A stretch of DNA of 64,000 nucleotides. It comes from Hydrogenispora ethanolica. GTDB lineage: Bacteria; Bacillota; UBA4882; UBA8346. The stretch is taken from positions 248,001 through 312,000 of the forward strand of contig NZ_SLUN01000001.1 in the NCBI RefSeq assembly GCF_004340685.1, read 5' to 3'. The translations under genes and the position numbers were made by a program. How positions within the stretch are numbered: position 1 is the first letter of the stretch; each line of letters begins with the position of its first letter. Positions 61,848 through 64,000 of the stretch are shown piece after piece. Under the pieces are notes generated by a model. The model saw only the letters and a program-made list of their open reading frames with translations, ran no database searches and was not told where the DNA came from.

Positions 61848-62299
61848 TTTCTGTCCTTTGTAAGATTTTTTGCTGCAGGACCGTTTCCCAACTGTTCCTG
61901 TTTTTGGCGCAACTTTTGATTGATGACGACAAAATGCCGGTAATTGGCATACGCAATGCTCAAACCCAACAATTCGGCCACCGCCACCAGAATGGCCACC
62001 TTTCCCGGCGGAAGCTCGCCGATGCACCAAGTCGCGCCCAAAGTTCCCGCTCCGATGATTACCAATACCAGGCCCCAAAGCAAGAGCGGCCGGTGATGGA
62101 TACGATTGGCCAGTCCCGAGCAGACTGCCTGGCTGAACGAGCCGATGATTACCCCGGCCAGAATGGACGCCAGCAAAACCCGGAGCATCCCCGGCCGATA
62201 AAACGTCGTCAGCAACGCGGTCATTCCCACGATGAATCCGGCCGCTCCGGACGCCAGCGCCGTCCAACCGTAGGCTTTGAGATGATTGGTTCGATTCAT
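61844..62299 (-). CDS. DUF3021-like four-helix membrane protein
   Basis: 151 residues with four membrane helices and a C-terminal basic helix (VVINQKLRQKQEQLG). The LytTR gene 18 bp upstream and the topology match the common LytTR-DUF3021 pairing, in which the membrane protein controls the regulator. Family assignment is by context and pattern. Confidence 0.7.
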   Translation of the reverse strand: MNRTNHLKAYGWTALASGAAGFIVGMTALLTTFYRPGMLRVLLASILAGVIIGSFSQAVCSGLANRIHHRPLLLWGLVLVIIGAGTLGATWCIGELPPGKVAILVAVAELLGLSIAYANYRHFVVINQKLRQKQEQLGNGPAAKNLTKDRK

Positions 62300-62317
62300 G
62301 ATGATAACCCCCTCACG

Positions 62318-62875
62318 TTACAATTCTAAAAACGCCCTGAACTCCTTGGCATAGATCCGCGATACCTCAAGTTCCTGCCGGTTAGCCAGCCGCAGGATGT
62401 AACGGCCGCCAAACCAGGGAATAATCTCGCGGATCCCCGCCACATTTACCAACTGCGACTTGCCGACCCGGATGAAGCCTTGGGGCCGCAACGTTTGTTC
62501 CAACTCATAGAGTTTATATTTGACAGTCAACCGCTGTTCCGGCGTTACAAGATACACCGCGTTTCCCATGGCTTCAAAATATAAGATCCGCTCATAAGGA
62601 ATCAGCTCACAGGTGTCTTTCTCTTCGCGCCAGCCGCTGATCACCCCGGGCAAGCCTTCCCGCCGCCGGCCCGCCAAGCTATCGAATAGCGCTGTCAAAT
62701 GCTCCAAGCGCTCCGGCATAAAACTGATGACCACTCCCGGCAAGGGACCCGCTGGCTCCTGACCCCGTTCCACCAGCGCCACCTCTCCCGCCTCGCCAAC
62801 CTCCAAGCCCCGGGAAGTCAAGTAGCCGCTCAAGAGCGTCCTCAGCGCGCTGGAGCAAAACAGCTGAATCATCAT
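62318..62875 (-). CDS. LytTR-family transcriptional regulator
   Basis: 185 residues. The C-terminal ~100 are a LytTR DNA-binding domain (ILYFEAMGNAVYLVTPEQ; FIRVGKSQLVNVAGI; LEVSRIYAKEFRAFL). The N-terminal ~75 is a short unrecognised domain without a receiver Asp pattern. AAGGAGG lies six bases before the ATG. It heads a three-gene unit. Confidence 0.88.
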   Translation of the reverse strand: MMIQLFCSSALRTLLSGYLTSRGLEVGEAGEVALVERGQEPAGPLPGVVISFMPERLEHLTALFDSLAGRRREGLPGVISGWREEKDTCELIPYERILYFEAMGNAVYLVTPEQRLTVKYKLYELEQTLRPQGFIRVGKSQLVNVAGIREIIPWFGGRYILRLANRQELEVSRIYAKEFRAFLEL

Positions 62876-63094
62876 GAAATTCCTCCTTTTCCAGCCTCAG
62901 CATGCCACGACATTGACAATCTTTCCTCGCTACGTGGCTTGACTTCATCATAACAGACGCCGGACTTGATAACAAACCTTCCGGGGCAAGTGGGAAAGAA
63001 CAGCCGGTAACCGGAGTCTCGCGGAAGATAAAAGAAGTACTTGCCTGCGCGCCCGGCCGGTTTTGATCCGAATCCGGCGGCGGGAATGTCTCCA

Positions 63095-63123
63095 TTGCCC
63101 CGAGGATTGCTTTATGTTACAAT
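63095..63123 (+). promoter_or_regulatory. Promoter of the EamA transporter gene
   Basis: TTGCCC (63095-63100), N17, TACAAT (63118-63123), 43 bp before the start. The 62876-63094 gap shows nothing else. Confidence 0.7.
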
Positions 63124-63166
63124 CAATGGGTTATGAGTACGAGATTCAAAACATAAGGAATTCGCC

Positions 63167-64000
63167 ATGAAGAAACAAGAACTCCGCGCCAATTTGCTGC
63201 TGCTGTTGGCCGCGGCCATCTGGGGCCTGGCCTTCGTGGCCCAGCGGGTCGGCGCCCAATACCTGGGCTCATTCAGTTTTAACGGGATCCGTTTCGCCTT
63301 GGGCAGTCTGTCTTTGCTGCCGTTGCTTTATTTCATGAAGGGGTCCCCGGAGCGCCGGGCGGCCGGGTCCAAACCGGTCAGCGTCGTCCCGGCCGGGATC
63401 CTCGCCGGGTGCGTGCTGTTTATGGGAGCCTCCCTGCAACAGATCGGCCTGATTCATACCTCGGCGGGAAAGGCCGCCTTCATCACCGGGCTCTACATCG
63501 TCCTCGTCCCCGTCCTGGGGATCTTTCTCCGGCAACGCCTGCATGCCAGCGCCTGGCTGGGGGTGGCCGTCGCCACCGCCGGACTGTACTTTCTCAGCGT
63601 TACGGCGGATTTCACCATTGTCGGCAGCGATCTGGTGGTGCTGGCCGGAGCCTTCTTCTGGGCCCTGCATATTCTGGTGATTGATCATTTGTCGAAACGG
63701 GTGAATGCCCTGCAATTGTGCGTGGTTCAGTTTTTGACCTGCGCGGCGTTGAGCATGGCGGTGGCCCTGTTCTTTGAGAAGATTACCCTCCGCGGGATCG
63801 AACAGGCGCTGATCCCGCTGCTCTACGGGGGCATCGGTTCGGTGGGCGTCGCCTATACCCTGCAGGTGCTCGGCCAGAAACACGCCAAGCCCTCCCATGC
63901 CGCCCTCGTCCTCAGCATGGAAGCGGTCTTCGCGAGCCTCGGCGGCTGGCTGATTCTGCAGGAAAACTTGGGGCTCCGGGGCTATCTGGGCTGCCTGCTG
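63167..64000 (+). CDS. EamA/DMT-superfamily transporter (partial, 3' end outside window)
   Basis: 278 residues visible, starting MKKQELRANLLLLLAAAIWG, with nine to ten membrane helices in two EamA repeats (AAAIWGLAFVAQRVG; LAGAFFWALHILVIDHLS). Drug/metabolite exporter superfamily; the substrate cannot be told. AAGGA lies seven bases before the ATG. The frame runs open to the right edge. Confidence 0.92.
   Translation, partial: MKKQELRANLLLLLAAAIWGLAFVAQRVGAQYLGSFSFNGIRFALGSLSLLPLLYFMKGSPERRAAGSKPVSVVPAGILAGCVLFMGASLQQIGLIHTSAGKAAFITGLYIVLVPVLGIFLRQRLHASAWLGVAVATAGLYFLSVTADFTIVGSDLVVLAGAFFWALHILVIDHLSKRVNALQLCVVQFLTCAALSMAVALFFEKITLRGIEQALIPLLYGGIGSVGVAYTLQVLGQKHAKPSHAALVLSMEAVFASLGGWLILQENLGLRGYLGCLL

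Noticed and set aside
61848-62267. Extension of the NapH-like frame (383 codons)
   Set aside because: The upstream part is out-of-frame DUF3021 sequence; the true start overlaps the DUF3021 stop by four bases.

Overview
The window looks like chromosomal DNA of a GC-rich, probably anaerobic member of the Bacillota (Firmicutes). The evidence is strong GGAGG ribosome-binding sites, frequent TTG/GTG starts, a V/A-type ATPase operon, LytTR, CsoR, CadC and PhoP-like control elements, FeoAB iron uptake, and an Mrp/NifX/DUF134 cluster. The sugar-binding protein and the alkaline phosphatase carry type-I signal peptides rather than lipoboxes, which might hint at a diderm lineage, but no species can be named. 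I see no rRNA, tRNA, CRISPR array, transposase or prophage.

Layout. 1-6.2 kb (minus): V-type ATPase operon atpH-I-K-E-C-F-A, cut at the left edge, with a proteolipid that carries the complete Na+-ligand signature. 6.2-7.5 kb: gene-free DNA with a 21-bp-period repeat array. 7.5-14.4 kb: metal block with cadC-cadA (plus), an FtsX-type permease, a LolD-type ATPase, a secreted CxxC protein and alkaline phosphatase behind a PhoP-like box. 14.6-22 kb: hydrolase, two atypical Fpg/Nei glycosylases, an EncFtn-like ferritin, a YoaP-like acetyltransferase and a rifampin-phosphotransferase-like enzyme. 22-29.4 kb: small unknowns, a second repeat array beside a truncated permease, an XRE regulator, csoR with a metal ATPase, and a TetR/methyltransferase divergon. 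29.4-42.6 kb: iron region with an IrtAB/YbtPQ-like ABC pair, a PchR-like AraC regulator, a feoA-feoA-feoB-DUF3793-DUF2325-HD-GYP-Cys-rich-flavodoxin series and a DtxR-type repressor, linked by five copies of GTTAGT-N4-ACTAAC. A third repeat array lies inside this region beside a truncated carboxymuconolactone-decarboxylase remnant. 42.8-48.7 kb: uppP, a small secreted protein, an iron-type alcohol dehydrogenase and an ABC-2 module. 48.7-55.2 kb: sugar-acid catabolic cluster (dehydratase, ABC importer without its ATPase, GntR regulator, KDG-type aldolase) preceded by a 28-bp perfect palindrome and then a fourth 21-bp-period array. 55.8-64 kb: DUF134/NifX/Mrp, TetR plus Fe-S aldo-keto reductase sharing an identical operator, DUF1284, a LytTR/DUF3021/ferredoxin-type trio, and an EamA transporter cut at the right edge.

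The most unusual signal is not a gene. At four separate intergenic loci there are degenerate tandem arrays with an exact 21-bp period, which is two DNA helical turns or seven codons. Three share the same unit vocabulary (GATCGATC...GTGAATCA). Two of them end directly against truncated gene remnants, and one contains a perfect 30-bp palindrome where the unit orientation inverts. I know of no described element with these properties, so this family is the best candidate for something new.
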